Of a DNA stretch of 64,000 bases, positions 15,924-30,481 are shown one piece after another. This DNA comes from Naasia sp. Its GTDB lineage: Bacteria > Actinomycetota > Actinomycetes > Actinomycetales > Microbacteriaceae. The notes beneath the pieces were generated by a model. The model was given only the letters and a program-made list of their open reading frames with translations. It did not search any database and had not been told where the DNA came from. The stretch's first letter is position 1. Each line of letters begins with the position of its first letter. Position numbers and translations under genes: made by a program. The DNA is taken from NCBI GenBank assembly GCA_025463675.1, contig JAODAX010000045.1, forward strand, positions 1-64,000, read 5' to 3'.

Positions 15924-16691
15924 TCAGTAGGACGAGGCGATGAGGGTCTCGGGGACGTCGGCGGCCGCCGCGCGGTCGACGAAGAACACCGTGCGCCGGC
16001 GGCCGGTGACGCCCGCGGCGGGTACCTCGTTCGCGGTCGCGCCGGCCAGGGCGAGCCCCAGCGCGGGCGCCTTGTCCCCCCCGGCGAGCACCAGGAAGAT
16101 CCGCTCCGCCGAATTGATCGCGGGCAGCGTGAGGCTCAGCCGGTCCGGCGGCGGCTTGGGCGCGTTGCGCACTGCCACGACGGTGCGGTCGCCGCTGCGG
16201 AGGTCGCGCTCCGGGAACAGCGACGCGACGTGCCCGTCCGGGCCCACGCCGAGGTAGAGGATGTCGAAGCGGGGGAGCTGCTTGCCCTCCGGAGCGGCGA
16301 GCTCCAGCTCCCGGGCGTAGGCGGCGGCCGCCTCGTCGAGGTCCGGGATGCGGTCCGACGCGGGGAACGCGTGAATGTTCGCCTCCGGGGTGCCCAGCGC
16401 GTCGAGCAGCGCCGCGCGGGCCTGTGTCTCGTTGCGCTCCGGATGGCCGAAGGGCAGGAAGCGCTCGTCCCCCCACCAGAAGTGCACGCGCGCCCAGTCG
16501 AGGGTGCTGCGCGCACTGGAGTCGCGGATGGCACGTTGGGTCGCCTCGCCCATCCCGCCGCCGGTGAGGACGACGTGCGCCTCCTCGTTCTCGTCGAGGA
16601 GGTCGAGCAGCTTGGTGATGCTGCGGGCGGCGACCGAGCCGACGAGGGAGTCGGTGTCCGGGTGGACGATCACCCGGCGTTCGCTGGTCAT
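15924..16691 (-). CDS. pgl: 6-phosphogluconolactonase
   Basis: HVVLTGGGMGEATQRAI ... LGVGPDGHVASLFPER; next to opcA/zwf. Confidence 0.94.
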   Translation of the reverse strand: MTSERRVIVHPDTDSLVGSVAARSITKLLDLLDENEEAHVVLTGGGMGEATQRAIRDSSARSTLDWARVHFWWGDERFLPFGHPERNETQARAALLDALGTPEANIHAFPASDRIPDLDEAAAAYARELELAAPEGKQLPRFDILYLGVGPDGHVASLFPERDLRSGDRTVVAVRNAPKPPPDRLSLTLPAINSAERIFLVLAGGDKAPALGLALAGATANEVPAAGVTGRRRTVFFVDRAAAADVPETLIASSY

Positions 16692-17677
16692 CGCGTCTCC
16701 CCGCTTCCCTCAGGTCCGGCCACAGTAGCAGGCAGGTCCATCGGGCCGCGGAGCCGGGACAGCCCCCGCGTGATCACGTCGCCGTAGAGCTCGTCGGCGC
16801 CGAGCCGACGCAGTTCCTCGGCCAGGCAGTCCCGGAGGCTCCGACGGGGGAGCGACACCTCGTGCATCGGCTTACCCGGCTGCACCAGCCGCGCAATGTT
16901 GCCCTCCGGGCGGTCCAGCTCGATGATCCCGGAGCGCCGGACGAGCCGCACGCTGTGGATCCCACTCGACCCGGTGGCCCGGCTGGAGACCTCGTGACTG
17001 ACCGGCACCTGCAGCTGCAGGCCGAGCCAGGCGGCGAGCAGCGCGGTGGACGGGGAGTCCTCGGCGCCCTGCACCTCGACCCCGATGACCGGTTCGAACG
17101 GCGGCTGGTCGAGCACCGCGGCGAGCTGGGCCCGCCACAGCGTCAGCCGAGTCCACGCGAAGTCGGTGTCCCCGGGCGTGTGGGTGCTGGCGAGGTGCTG
17201 CAGGAAGCCCAGCGGGTCGGCCTGGCTGGAGGCGTCCGTGATGCGGCGCTGTGCGATGTGGCCAATGGGGGAGTCGGCGACCCGCTCGGGCGCCTCGCCC
17301 GGCCACCACGCCACGACCGGTGCGTCCGGCAGCAGCAGCCCGGTGACGAGGCTCTCCTCGTCCTCGGACGTTGCGCCGTAGGCGCGCAGGACGATGACCT
17401 CGCTCGCGCCCGCGTCGCCGCCGACCCGGATCTGACCGTCGACCTTCGCCGGCTCGTCGGGGGTGATCTCCGGGTCGCGAGCGACCACGATGACCCGCAT
17501 CGGGTGCTCGCGGGAGGCGTCGTTGGCAGCCTCGATGGCCTCCTCCTCGTGCCCGATCTCGGTCGCGATGACGAGGGTGAGCACGCGGCCGAGGGCGACG
17601 GCGCCACCCTCCTCGCGGATCTTCACGAACGCCTTCGCGATCGCGGACGTCGTCGTGTTGGGCAGATCGACGATCAT
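16688..17677 (-). CDS. opcA: Glucose-6-phosphate dehydrogenase assembly protein OpcA
   Basis: MIVDLPNTTTSAIAKAFVKIREEGGAVALGRVLTLVI...; position between zwf and pgl. Confidence 0.94.
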   Translation of the reverse strand: MIVDLPNTTTSAIAKAFVKIREEGGAVALGRVLTLVIATEIGHEEEAIEAANDASREHPMRVIVVARDPEITPDEPAKVDGQIRVGGDAGASEVIVLRAYGATSEDEESLVTGLLLPDAPVVAWWPGEAPERVADSPIGHIAQRRITDASSQADPLGFLQHLASTHTPGDTDFAWTRLTLWRAQLAAVLDQPPFEPVIGVEVQGAEDSPSTALLAAWLGLQLQVPVSHEVSSRATGSSGIHSVRLVRRSGIIELDRPEGNIARLVQPGKPMHEVSLPRRSLRDCLAEELRRLGADELYGDVITRGLSRLRGPMDLPATVAGPEGSGETR

Positions 17678-19212
17678 GGCCGCCTCCAGGTCCGGCCGTC
17701 CCGAGTCATCAGCGCGTCGGCGGACGACGGGCCCCAGGTTCCGGGACGGTACTGCTCGGGTCGTCCCTGCGTCGTCCAGAACTCCTCGATCGGATCGAGG
17801 ATCTTCCAGGACAGCTCCACCTCCTGGTGGCGCGGGAACAGCGGCGGCTCGCCGAGGAGCACGTCGAGGATGAGCCGCTCGTACGCCTCGGGGCTCGCCT
17901 CGGTGAACGCGTGGCCGTAGCCGAAGTCCATCGTCACGTCGCGGACGACCATGCCGGCGCCGGGGACCTTGGAGCCGGACCGGATGGTGACGCCCTCATC
18001 GGGCTGCACGCGGATGACGATCGCGTTCTGCCCGAGCTGGGTGGTCTGGCTCGGGGCGAACAGGTACTGCGGAGCGCGCTTGAACACGACGGCGATCTCG
18101 GTGACGCGCCGGCCGAGCCGCTTCCCGGCGCGGAGGTAGAACGGCACGCCGGACCAGCGTCGAGTGTTGATGTTGAGGCGCATCGCGGCGTAGGTCTCCG
18201 TGACCGACTGCGGGTTCATGCCCTCCTCGTCGAGGAAGCCGACGACCTTCTCGCCGCCCTGCCAGCCGCCGGAATACTGCCCGCGGGCGGTCGACGCCGC
18301 GAGGTCCTTCGGCAGACTGACGGCCGCGAGTACCTTCTCCTTCTCCGCCCGCAGGTCGCGCGCGTCGAAGGAGATCGGCTCTTCCATCGCGGTGAGCGCG
18401 AGCAGTTGGAGCAGGTGATTCTGGATCACGTCGCGTGCCGCGCCGATGCCGTCGTAGTAGCCGGCCCGGCCGCCGACGCCGATGTCCTCGGCCATCGTGA
18501 TCTGCACGTGGTCGACGTAGTTGGCGTTCCAGATCGGCTCGTAGAGCTGGTTGGCGAAGCGCAGCGCCAGGATGTTCTGGACGGTCTCCTTGCCGAGGTA
18601 GTGGTCGATGCGGAAGACCGAATCGGGCGGGAAGACGCTTTCGACGACCGCGTTCAGCTCGCGCGCCGTGGTGAGGTCGCTGCCGAACGGCTTCTCGATC
18701 ACGACTCGGCGCCAGGCCCCGTCCTTCTGCTCGGCGAGACCGGACCGGCGCAGCTGCTCGGTGACCACCGGGAACGACTTCGGCGGGATCGAGAGGTAGA
18801 ACGCGTGGTTGCCCATCGTGCCTCGCGCTTCGTCCAGCTTCTCGATGGTGGAGCGCAGCTCGTCGAACGCCGCGTCGTCGTCGAAGCTGCCGGGCACGAA
18901 GCGGATGCCGGCGGACAGCTGCTTCCAGACGTCCTCGTCGAAGGGTGTGCGGGAGTACTGCTTGACCGCGTCGTGGACCACCTTCGAGAAGTCCTGGTCC
19001 TCCCAGTCCCGCCGCGCGAAGCCGACCAGCGCGAAGCCGGGAGGCAGCAGGCCGCGGTTCGCGAGGTCGTAGACGGCCGGCATCAGCTTCTTGCGCGACA
19101 GGTCGCCGGTGACACCGAAGATGATCAGGCCGGAGGGACCGGCGATGCGGTTCAGCCGCCGATCGATCGGCAGGCGCAGGGGGTTGAAGTCCGGTGTGAT
19201 CTCGACCGGCAT
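17674..19212 (-). CDS. zwf: Glucose-6-phosphate 1-dehydrogenase
   Basis: IFGVTGDLSRKKLMPAVYDLANRGLLPPGF ... RIDHYLGKETVQNILALRFAN. Confidence 0.97.
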   Translation of the reverse strand: MPVEITPDFNPLRLPIDRRLNRIAGPSGLIIFGVTGDLSRKKLMPAVYDLANRGLLPPGFALVGFARRDWEDQDFSKVVHDAVKQYSRTPFDEDVWKQLSAGIRFVPGSFDDDAAFDELRSTIEKLDEARGTMGNHAFYLSIPPKSFPVVTEQLRRSGLAEQKDGAWRRVVIEKPFGSDLTTARELNAVVESVFPPDSVFRIDHYLGKETVQNILALRFANQLYEPIWNANYVDHVQITMAEDIGVGGRAGYYDGIGAARDVIQNHLLQLLALTAMEEPISFDARDLRAEKEKVLAAVSLPKDLAASTARGQYSGGWQGGEKVVGFLDEEGMNPQSVTETYAAMRLNINTRRWSGVPFYLRAGKRLGRRVTEIAVVFKRAPQYLFAPSQTTQLGQNAIVIRVQPDEGVTIRSGSKVPGAGMVVRDVTMDFGYGHAFTEASPEAYERLILDVLLGEPPLFPRHQEVELSWKILDPIEEFWTTQGRPEQYRPGTWGPSSADALMTRDGRTWRRP

Positions 19213-19244
19213 GTCGGCTCCTTATGAGGCGGGCGGGTTGCCCG

Positions 19245-20855
19245 TCAGGTTCGGCGTACTGCGTCGAACAGCGCCGCCGTTGCCGCGTCGGACGTGAGGT
19301 TGAGGCGGAGCACCGGGCGGCCGTGCTCGGCGAGCACTCCGGCGTCGCCGGCGGCCTGAGCCTGGATCAGCTGGCCGAACGTGAACGGCCGGTCGGGGAT
19401 GGCCAGGTCGGTGCGCGCGTCGGCGGTGATCTGCAGGAACACCCCGGTCGCCGGTCCGCCCTTGTGGTACTGGCCGGTGGAGTGCAGGAACCGGGGGCCC
19501 CAGCCGAAGGTTACGGGACGCTGCGCGCGCGCTGCGAGCAGGTCGCGGAGTTCCGCGAGCCGCGGCAGCGCGAGCCGGTCGACGTATGCCTGGACGGACA
19601 GGTAGCCGTCGGGGCCGAGCCGGCCGAGCAGCGCGTCGATGGCCCCGGCGAGGTCGGCCGTCCCGCGGACGATGTCGTCGGTGCCGCGCACCTCGATCCC
19701 GCCCTCGGCGAAGGCCGTCGGAGTGGGCTCCGGGGTCGCGTCGAGCAGGCCGCGCGCGGCGATCTTCGCCGACTCCACATCGGGCTGGTCGAAGGGGTTG
19801 ATACCGAGCAGTCGGCCGGCGACCGCGATCGCGTACTCCCAGGTCAGGAGCATCGCACCGAGCGAGCCGCTCATCACGATCTCGCCCGCTTCGAGCTGCG
19901 CGCGGTGCCCGTGTGCCGCGGCGTCGGCGACCAGTCGGACCACCTGGAGGTCGGGCAGGTCCGCCCCGAGCTCGGGCGCGTCGGTGCCCAGCACGACGGG
20001 GAGGAGGCCGGTGCCGTCCTTGCCGGTCGACTCGGCGACGAGCTGCTCCGCCCAGTCCGCGAAGCCCACGATGTGCGTGCCGTCCGCCACGATGCCGAGC
20101 TTGTCCTTGAGGGGTGAGGTGCCCGCGATCGCGGCACCCAGGATCAGTCCGGGGTTCTCGTCGGAGTCGGTGGCGAGTGGCAGGAGCTCCGCGTCGGCCT
20201 CGTCGAGCAGCTGACCGATGTCGGCGCCGGCGAGGCCCGACGGCACCAGGCCGAAGGCGGTGAGCGCGGAGAACCGGCCGCCGACATTCGGGTCGGCGTT
20301 GAACACCCGGTACCCCGCCTCGCGAGCCGACGCATCGAGCGGCGAGCCGGGGTCGGTGACGACGATGATGCGCCCACGCGGGTCGACGCTCGCATCCTGG
20401 AACGCCTTCTCGTAGACCCGCCGCTGGCTGTCCGTCTCGACGGTGGAGCCGGACTTGGACGAGATGACGATCGCGCTGGCCTCGAGCCGGTCGGTCAGCG
20501 CGGCGAGGACCTGCCCGGGCTCGGTGCTGTCGAGCACCGTGAGGGCCACTCCCGCCGTGCGCGTGATGACCTCCGGCGCGAGCGAGGAGCCGCCCATGCC
20601 GCCGAGGACGATGTGTGAGATCCCCGCCGCGTGCAACTCGTCGCGCAGGCTGACGATCTCCGCCACCAGCGGACGCGAGACGGAGACCGCCTCGGTCCAG
20701 CCCAGCCGCTTCGCGGCTTCCTCGATCGCGGCCTCGCCCCACAGGTCGGGGTCCAGCCCGGTGATGCCGGAGGCCACCCGGTCGGCGACGAGCTGTGGGA
20801 GGACCCGCTCGACGGCCTCGCGGGCGGCGCCGCCGACCTCGATGCGGATACTCAC
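19245..20855 (-). CDS. pgi: Glucose-6-phosphate isomerase (compact actinobacterial form)
   Basis: [20 protein letters not shown] ... [25 protein letters not shown] start with 4-nt overlap to tal. Confidence 0.88.
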   Translation of the reverse strand: MSIRIEVGGAAREAVERVLPQLVADRVASGITGLDPDLWGEAAIEEAAKRLGWTEAVSVSRPLVAEIVSLRDELHAAGISHIVLGGMGGSSLAPEVITRTAGVALTVLDSTEPGQVLAALTDRLEASAIVISSKSGSTVETDSQRRVYEKAFQDASVDPRGRIIVVTDPGSPLDASAREAGYRVFNADPNVGGRFSALTAFGLVPSGLAGADIGQLLDEADAELLPLATDSDENPGLILGAAIAGTSPLKDKLGIVADGTHIVGFADWAEQLVAESTGKDGTGLLPVVLGTDAPELGADLPDLQVVRLVADAAAHGHRAQLEAGEIVMSGSLGAMLLTWEYAIAVAGRLLGINPFDQPDVESAKIAARGLLDATPEPTPTAFAEGGIEVRGTDDIVRGTADLAGAIDALLGRLGPDGYLSVQAYVDRLALPRLAELRDLLAARAQRPVTFGWGPRFLHSTGQYHKGGPATGVFLQITADARTDLAIPDRPFTFGQLIQAQAAGDAGVLAEHGRPVLRLNLTSDAATAALFDAVRRT

Positions 20856-21973
20856 CTGGCACCGTCGAGGGCGCCGGTGACCGTCTCGGTGAGCTCGGTC
20901 CAGGAGACCACGAACTTCTCCACGCCTTCGGACTCGAGCAGCTCGGTCACCTCGGCGACCGAAATGCCCTGCGCCTCGACGGCCTCGATCAGGGCCTGCG
21001 CGTCGTCGTAGGCGCCGGTCACCGTGTCGCCGGTGATGGTGCCGTGGTCGAAGGTCGCGTCGAGCGTCTTGCCCGGCATCGTATTGACGACGCCGTGGGT
21101 GACCAGCTCGGTCACGTAGAGGGTGTCCGGCAGGTCGGCCGACTTGACGCCGGTGGACGCCCACAGCGGCCGCTGCCGGTTGGCGCCCTTCTCCTGCAGC
21201 GCGAGCGCGCGCTCGGTGGCGAACTGCTCGACGAACAGCTTGAAGGCGAGCCGGGCGTTGGCGATGCCGGCCTTGCTCTTGAGCGACCGCGCCTCGTCCG
21301 TGCCGACCGCTTCGAGGCGCTTGTCGATTTCGGTGTCCACGCGGGACACGAAGAACGACGCGACCGAGTGGAAGGTCGACAGGTCGATCCCGGCGGCGTC
21401 GGCCTGCTCGAGCCCGCTGAGGTAGGCGCCGATCACGTCGGCGTAGCGCTCGAGGCTGAAGATCAGCGTCACGTTCACGCTGATCCCGGCCGCGATCGCC
21501 GCGGTGATCGCCGGCAGCCCCGCCTTGGTGGCGGGAATCTTGATCATCACGTTCGGCCGGTCGACCTTCGCCCAGAGGGCCTTCGCTTCGCTGATGGTGG
21601 CGTCGGTGTCGTGCGCGGCGCCCGGCGTGACCTCGATGGAGACGCGGCCGTCGTAGCCGTTCGTCGCGTCGTAGACGGGCCGGAACACGTCGGCGGCGCG
21701 CTGCACGTCGGCCGTCGTGATCTCGAAGACCGCGCTGGTCACATCGGTGCCCGACGCGGCGAGCTCGCGCACCTGCTCGTCGTAGGCCTCGCCCTTGGCG
21801 AGGGCCGACGCGAAGATCGTCGGGTTGGTGGTGACGCCCACGACGTTCTTCTCGTCGATCAGCTTCTGCAGCGCGCCGGAGTTCAGTAGCTCGCGCGACA
21901 GGTCGTCGAGCCAGATGCTCACTCCCGCCGCGGAGAGCTCGGCGGTCGGGCTGGTGGTGGAGGTGTCGGTCAT
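20852..21973 (-). CDS. tal: Transaldolase
   Basis: [43 protein letters not shown]. Confidence 0.96.
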   Translation of the reverse strand: MTDTSTTSPTAELSAAGVSIWLDDLSRELLNSGALQKLIDEKNVVGVTTNPTIFASALAKGEAYDEQVRELAASGTDVTSAVFEITTADVQRAADVFRPVYDATNGYDGRVSIEVTPGAAHDTDATISEAKALWAKVDRPNVMIKIPATKAGLPAITAAIAAGISVNVTLIFSLERYADVIGAYLSGLEQADAAGIDLSTFHSVASFFVSRVDTEIDKRLEAVGTDEARSLKSKAGIANARLAFKLFVEQFATERALALQEKGANRQRPLWASTGVKSADLPDTLYVTELVTHGVVNTMPGKTLDATFDHGTITGDTVTGAYDDAQALIEAVEAQGISVAEVTELLESEGVEKFVVSWTELTETVTGALDGAR

Positions 21974-21999
21974 TTTCTCTTCCTCGTCTGCCGGTCGCC

Positions 22000-24114
<2,115 letters not shown>

Positions 24115-24255
24115 GAAATTGTGCGGCCGAAATCGGCCTGTCCAAGTATAGAAGGGGGCCTTCGTCGGGGGGCGCGGCCTTGACACTGTGTGACGCCGGG
24201 CGGACCCTGCCGCCCGGACGGCCCGGTGCGACCTCGACGTCGCGTAGAATCGGCT

Positions 24256-25191
24256 GTGGTGAGCACGGCAGTAGAGGGCGGTACACAGGTCGGCGGGGCG
24301 AAGCGCCCCGTCTCCTTCCCGACCAAGGCGAAGGCGTTCCTCGCCCTCACCAAGCCGCGGGTGATCGAGCTCCTCCTCGTCACCACCGCGCCGGTGATGA
24401 TCCTGGCCGCGAACGGCATCCCGAGCCCCTGGCTGATCGTCGCCACGCTCGTCGGCGGGGCGCTGAGCGCCGGCAGTGCCAACGCCTTCAACTGCTACAT
24501 CGACCGCGACATCGACGCGGTCATGCACCGCACCAAGCGGCGCCCCCTCGTGACCGGTGAGGTCACGCCGCGGGAGGCGCTCGTCTTCGCCTGGGTGCTC
24601 GGTGTGGTCTCGACGGTCTGGCTGCTGGCCTTCACCACGTGGCTCGCCGCCGCCCTGTCCGTCGGCGCGATCCTCTTCTACGTCTTCGTCTACACGCTTT
24701 GGCTCAAGCGGCGCACCGAGCAGAACATCATCTGGGGCGGCATCGCTGGCTGCTTCCCGGTGCTGATCGGCTGGGCGGCGGTCACGGGCGAGCTCAGCTG
24801 GGCGGCCTTCATCCTGTTCGCGGTCGTATTTCTCTGGACGCCCCCGCACTACTGGCCGCTGTCGATGCGCTACCGCGAGGACTACGCCTCGGTGAACGTG
24901 CCGATGCTGGCCGTCGTGCGCTCCGGCAAGGTGGTCGGGCTGCAGACGATCCTTTACGCATGGGCGACGGTGGTCTGCTCGCTGCTGCTAATTCCGGTCG
25001 CCGGCATGGGCATCGTCTACAGCCTTGCGGCCGTCGCGTCGGGCACCTGGTTCGTCTACGAGACGCACCGGCTGTACGGACTCGCGATCCGCGGCGAGGA
25101 GCCGAAGCCGATGCGGGTGTTCCACGCCTCCATCACGTACCTGACGCTGCTTTTCCTCGCGGTGGCGATCGACCCGCTGCTGCCGTTCTGA
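24256..25191 (+). CDS. ctaB: Protoheme IX farnesyltransferase (heme O synthase)
   Basis: [26 protein letters not shown] ... [24 protein letters not shown]. Confidence 0.96.
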   Translation: MVSTAVEGGTQVGGAKRPVSFPTKAKAFLALTKPRVIELLLVTTAPVMILAANGIPSPWLIVATLVGGALSAGSANAFNCYIDRDIDAVMHRTKRRPLVTGEVTPREALVFAWVLGVVSTVWLLAFTTWLAAALSVGAILFYVFVYTLWLKRRTEQNIIWGGIAGCFPVLIGWAAVTGELSWAAFILFAVVFLWTPPHYWPLSMRYREDYASVNVPMLAVVRSGKVVGLQTILYAWATVVCSLLLIPVAGMGIVYSLAAVASGTWFVYETHRLYGLAIRGEEPKPMRVFHASITYLTLLFLAVAIDPLLPF

Positions 25192-26183
25192 TGCGCACCC
25201 CGCTGTCCTGGCTCGCGGAGCGGGTGGAGCTCGGCCCGCGCGCGCTGCGCTGGGGCACCACCGCGGCGCTGATCGCCAGCATCCTGATCATCATCACCGG
25301 GGGAGTGGTGCGGGTCACCGGCTCCGGGCTCGGCTGCCCGACCTGGCCCGAGTGCTCGGCCGGGTCGATCGCCACGACGCCCGAACTCGGCATCCACGGC
25401 CTGATCGAGTTCACCAACCGGGCGCTCACCGGCGTGCTGGTCGCCGCCGTCGGGTGGGCGATCCTCGCCGCGCGCCTGCAACGGCCGCGGCAGCGGGTGC
25501 TCACTCGACTCGCCTGGTCCCAGTTCTGGCTGGTCGTCGTCAACGCGATCGCCGGTGGCATCAGCGTGCTCGCCGAGCTGAACCCGTGGGTGGTGGCGAT
25601 GCACTTCCTGCTGGCCATCGCGCTACTCGCGACCACGACCCTCACCTGGCACCGCGCCCGCCAGTCGGCGCAGGCGGTCGTTCTCCCCGCCTCCGACGGC
25701 GTGCTCGCCTGGGCGCTGACGGGCGCGACCTTCGTCCTCATCGTGATCGGCACCACCGTGACCGGGTCGGGACCGCATTCGGGCGACAGCGCCGACGTGC
25801 CGCGGATGGGTTTCAACTGGATTGCGGTCACGGTGGTGCACGGGGTGCTCGCGGTGGTCGTGATGGCACTCGCCGTCGCCCTGCTGCTGCGTCTGCGCCG
25901 CCCGCCGGAGGCGGCGGTCGCCCGGCGTCGGGTGGTCACTCTGCTCGGGGTCCTCGCCCTGCAGGGCCTGATCGGGGTGGTCCAGTCGCTTATCGGCCTG
26001 CCCGAGGCGCTCGTGGTGCTGCATCTGCTCGGTTCGGCGCTCGTCTGGGTGGGCACCGTCCGCGTGCTGCTCGACGTCCGTCCCCGCCTGTTCGGCGCCG
26101 TGCTGCCGGTCGCGGGCGACGCCCCTGGTCAGCCAGTCTTTGAACCTGCTCGAAACCCGGTGGGTGCGCCGCCCGCCGGGTGA
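25191..26183 (+). CDS. ctaA: Heme A synthase (COX15/CtaA family)
   Basis: GGVVRVTGSGLGCPTWPECSAG ... IEFTNRALTG ... GTTVTGSGPHSGD. Confidence 0.94.
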   Translation: MRTPLSWLAERVELGPRALRWGTTAALIASILIIITGGVVRVTGSGLGCPTWPECSAGSIATTPELGIHGLIEFTNRALTGVLVAAVGWAILAARLQRPRQRVLTRLAWSQFWLVVVNAIAGGISVLAELNPWVVAMHFLLAIALLATTTLTWHRARQSAQAVVLPASDGVLAWALTGATFVLIVIGTTVTGSGPHSGDSADVPRMGFNWIAVTVVHGVLAVVVMALAVALLLRLRRPPEAAVARRRVVTLLGVLALQGLIGVVQSLIGLPEALVVLHLLGSALVWVGTVRVLLDVRPRLFGAVLPVAGDAPGQPVFEPARNPVGAPPAG

Positions 26184-26371
26184 CGCGCCACCCCGGGTCA
26201 CGTAGAATCACGGAAGACGCAGCGTCCGCGTCGACCCGCCGAGAAGCTAGCGCGCAGCGCGCTCGAGGCAGCACGGAGCCAGGAGCCCGTCCGCGGAATG
26301 CTTCCGGGCCACCGTGCGTTGGGTCGGGTGGAGCCACCGAACGAAGCGACGCAAGGAAGAAAAGGTAATTC

Positions 26372-27790
26372 ATGTCCGACGTCTTGATCGATCGCCCGGA
26401 ACTCGCAAGCCTCGGGCAGTACGAGTTCGGCTGGTCCGACACGGACGCCGCGGGTGCCACCGCGCGCCGCGGGCTCTCGCCGGAGGTCGTCACCGACATC
26501 TCCGAGCTGAAGAACGAGCCCGAGTGGATGCGCGCCACGCGCCTCAAGGCGCTCAGCATCTTCGAGCGCAAGCCGATGCCGACCTGGGGTGCCGACCTCA
26601 GCGAGATCGACTTCGACAACATCAAGTACTTCGTGCGCTCCACCGAGAAGCAGGCCCAGTCGTGGGAGGACCTGCCGGAAGACATCCGCGCCACCTACGA
26701 GAAGCTCGGCATCCCGGAGGCGGAGCGTCAGCGCCTCGTCGGCGGCGTCGCCGCGCAGTACGAGTCCGAGGTCGTCTACCACCAGATCCGCGAGGACCTG
26801 GAGGAGCAGGGCGTCATCTTCATGGACACCGACACGGCGCTGCGCGAGCACCCGGAAATGTTCCAGGAGTACTTCGGCACGGTCATCCCGTCCGGCGACA
26901 ACAAGTTCGCCGCGCTGAACACGTCGGTCTGGTCGGGCGGCTCCTTCGTCTACGTCCCGAAGGGCGTCCACGTCGAGATCCCGCTGCAGGCCTACTTCCG
27001 GATCAACACCGAGAACATGGGCCAGTTCGAGCGCACGCTGATCATCGCCGACGAGGGCAGCTACGTGCACTACATCGAGGGCTGCACGGCGCCGATCTAC
27101 AAGTCCGACTCGCTGCACTCCGCGGTCGTCGAGATCATCGTCAAGAAGAACGCGCGCGTTCGGTACACGACCATCCAGAACTGGTCGAACAACGTCTACA
27201 ACCTGGTCACCAAGCGGGCCATCGCCCACGAGGGCGCGACCATGGAGTGGATCGACGGCAACATCGGCTCCAAGGTGACGATGAAATACCCGTCCATCTA
27301 CCTCGTCGGCGAGCACGCCAAGGGAGAGACCCTCTCCGTCGCGTTCGCCGGCCCCGGCCAGCACCAGGACGCCGGCGCGAAGATGATCCACATGGCGCCG
27401 TACACGCAGTCGTCGATCGTCTCCAAGTCGATCGCGCGCGGCGGCGGCCGTGCGGGCTACCGCGGCGAAGTCCGGGTCGACCCTGCCGCGCACCACTCGG
27501 CGAACACCGTGCGTTGCGATGCGCTCCTGGTCGACACGATCTCCCGCTCCGACACCTACCCGGCCATCGACATCCGGGTGGACGACGTCCAGCTCGGCCA
27601 TGAGGCGACCGTGTCGAAGGTGAGCGAGGAGCAGCTGTTCTACCTCATGTCCCGCGGCATGCCGGAGGACGAGGCGATGGCCATGATCGTGCGCGGCTTC
27701 ATCGAGCCCATCGCTCGCGAGCTCCCCATGGAGTACGCCCTGGAACTCAACAAGCTCATCGAGATGGGTATGGAAGGCAGCGTCGGCTAG
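26372..27790 (+). CDS. sufB: Fe-S cluster assembly protein SufB
   Basis: [33 protein letters not shown] ... SubB signature [14 protein letters not shown]. Confidence 0.97.
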   Translation: MSDVLIDRPELASLGQYEFGWSDTDAAGATARRGLSPEVVTDISELKNEPEWMRATRLKALSIFERKPMPTWGADLSEIDFDNIKYFVRSTEKQAQSWEDLPEDIRATYEKLGIPEAERQRLVGGVAAQYESEVVYHQIREDLEEQGVIFMDTDTALREHPEMFQEYFGTVIPSGDNKFAALNTSVWSGGSFVYVPKGVHVEIPLQAYFRINTENMGQFERTLIIADEGSYVHYIEGCTAPIYKSDSLHSAVVEIIVKKNARVRYTTIQNWSNNVYNLVTKRAIAHEGATMEWIDGNIGSKVTMKYPSIYLVGEHAKGETLSVAFAGPGQHQDAGAKMIHMAPYTQSSIVSKSIARGGGRAGYRGEVRVDPAAHHSANTVRCDALLVDTISRSDTYPAIDIRVDDVQLGHEATVSKVSEEQLFYLMSRGMPEDEAMAMIVRGFIEPIARELPMEYALELNKLIEMGMEGSVG

Positions 27791-29029
27791 GTGACGGACA
27801 GCACTGAGAACACGGAGATCACCTCACTGGCGACCCCATCCGGCGACACCGCGGTCGAGGTGACGGGCACCGGCACACGGGCGGCCATCATCTCGGATGC
27901 CACCACGCGGCACGCCGCAGTCCCCGTGCAGACGCGCAACGCGCGCTTCACGTCGACCGAGGTCGCCGACTTCCCGGCCGTCACCGGTCGGGAGGGCAAC
28001 TGGAAGCTCACGCCCGTCGACCGCATCCGGGAGCTCCTCGACGGTGCCCTCGACGGCACCGCATACCCGGTCGTCGCCGAGCCGTCCCCGGGCGTCGACG
28101 TCCGCTGGGTGGACCGCACCGACGCGCGCATCGGACTCGGGGGCATCCCCGAGGACCGGGCGTCCGCGAACGCGTGGTCCGGCTTCGGCGCCGCGCTCGC
28201 GATCACCCTGAGCGGCGAGGAGCACACCGAGCTCACCGTCGCGCGCTCCGAGTTCGGCAGCGCCCCGCGCGCCGCACACACGATCGTCGAGGCGAAGCCG
28301 TTCAGCGACTCCCTCGTGGTGCTCGACAACTCCGGCCCGGCGCTGCTGGTGGAGAACGTCGAGATCCTCGTCGGTGACGGCGCGAAGCTCACCCTCGTCA
28401 CCGTGCAGGACTTCGACGGCGACGCCCGCTACCTCGCGAATCACTTCGCCCGGGTCGGCCGCGACGCCACCTTCAAGCATGTGGTCGTCTCCCTCGGCGG
28501 CAGCGTCGTCCGGGTCAACCCGTCGGCGACCCTCGCCGAGCCGGGCGCCGACGGCGAGCTGCTGGGGGTGTACTTCGCCGATGCGGGGCAGCACCTCGAG
28601 CAGCAGGTGTTCCTCTTCCACCAGGCGGCGAACACGCGCGGCCGCGTCAACTACAAGGGCGCGCTGCAGGGTCAAGGCGCGCGCTCGGTCTGGATCGGCG
28701 ACGTGCTGATCGGCCCGGACGCGAGCGCCACCGACAGCTACGAGCAGAACCGCAACCTGGTGCTCACCGACGGCACCCGCGCCGACAGCATCCCGAACCT
28801 CGAGATCGAGACGGGCGACATCCTCGGCGCCGGTCACGCGAGCGCGACCGGCCGTTTCGACGACGAGCAGCTCTTCTACCTGCAGTCCCGGGGCATCCCG
28901 GAGGCCGAGGCCCGCCGGCTCGTGGTGCGCGGCTTCCTGCTCGACGTGATCCAGCGCATCGGCTCGGCCGACCTCGAGGCGCGTCTAGGCGCGGCGATCG
29001 AGGCGGAGCTCGCGGGCGGCCCCCGATGA
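27791..29029 (+). CDS. sufD: Fe-S cluster assembly protein SufD
   Basis: SufD-family core (GQHLEQQVFLFHQAANTRGRVNYKGALQGQGARSVWIGDVLI ... DEQLFYLQSRGIPEAEAR) immediately after sufB. Confidence 0.95.
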   Translation: MTDSTENTEITSLATPSGDTAVEVTGTGTRAAIISDATTRHAAVPVQTRNARFTSTEVADFPAVTGREGNWKLTPVDRIRELLDGALDGTAYPVVAEPSPGVDVRWVDRTDARIGLGGIPEDRASANAWSGFGAALAITLSGEEHTELTVARSEFGSAPRAAHTIVEAKPFSDSLVVLDNSGPALLVENVEILVGDGAKLTLVTVQDFDGDARYLANHFARVGRDATFKHVVVSLGGSVVRVNPSATLAEPGADGELLGVYFADAGQHLEQQVFLFHQAANTRGRVNYKGALQGQGARSVWIGDVLIGPDASATDSYEQNRNLVLTDGTRADSIPNLEIETGDILGAGHASATGRFDDEQLFYLQSRGIPEAEARRLVVRGFLLDVIQRIGSADLEARLGAAIEAELAGGPR

Positions 29030-29349
29030 GCGGCGTGAAGGCGTGTGCCGCCGGAGACCTGCGCGTCGATCAGGCGACGCGCGTCGTCATCGATGGCATC
29101 GCCATCGCGGTCGTGAAAGACAGCGCGGGCACCATCCACGCGCTCGGCGACACCTGCACCCACGGCGACATCTCGCTCTCCGAGGGCTTCGTCGAGGACG
29201 ACACGCTGGAATGCTGGGCCCACGGCTCGCGTTTCGAGCTGACCACGGGCAAGCCGCTCACCCTCCCCGCCTACGAGCCGGTGCCGGTGTTCCCGGTCAC
29301 CGTCGTCGACGGCGATGTGTACATCGATCCGACGCCCATCAGCGTCTGA
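29026..29349 (+). CDS. Rieske-type non-heme iron ferredoxin
   Basis: CTHGDISLSEGFVEDDTLECWAHGSRFEL: CxH...CxxH Rieske ligands. Confidence 0.92.
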   Translation: MSGVKACAAGDLRVDQATRVVIDGIAIAVVKDSAGTIHALGDTCTHGDISLSEGFVEDDTLECWAHGSRFELTTGKPLTLPAYEPVPVFPVTVVDGDVYIDPTPISV

Positions 29350-29374
29350 CCTCCGAGAACCCCGAAAGGCCCCC

Positions 29375-30132
<758 letters not shown>

Positions 30133-30136
<4 letters not shown>

Positions 30137-30468
30137 TGAGCGCCGTCTCCCTCGCGCCGCAGCGCTACGACGAGATCATCGAGGCCCTCAAAGACGTCGT
30201 CGACCCGGAGCTCGGTGTCAACATCGTCGACCTCGGCCTGATCTACGACCTCGCCTGGGATGAGGAGAACGACGCGCTGATCATCAGCATGACCCTCACC
30301 TCCGCGGGCTGCCCCCTGACCGACGTGATCGAGGAGGACACCGCGCAGGCCCTCGACGGCCACGCCGAGCGGTTCCGCATCAACTGGGTGTGGATGCCGC
30401 CGTGGGGCCCGGAGAAGATCACCGACGACGGCCGCGAGATGATGCGCGCCATCGGCTTCTCGATCTAG
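30133..30468 (+). CDS. Metal-sulfur cluster assembly factor (DUF59/MIP18-like, SufT family)
   Basis: YDEIIEALKDVVDPELGVNIVDLGLIYDL ... LTSAGCPLTDVIEEDTA. Confidence 0.92.
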
Positions 30469-30481
30469 CGGTTACCCACGG

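Noticed and set aside
17827-19227. 466-aa plus-strand ORF opposite zwf
   Set aside because: High-GC antisense artefact; zwf is unambiguous.
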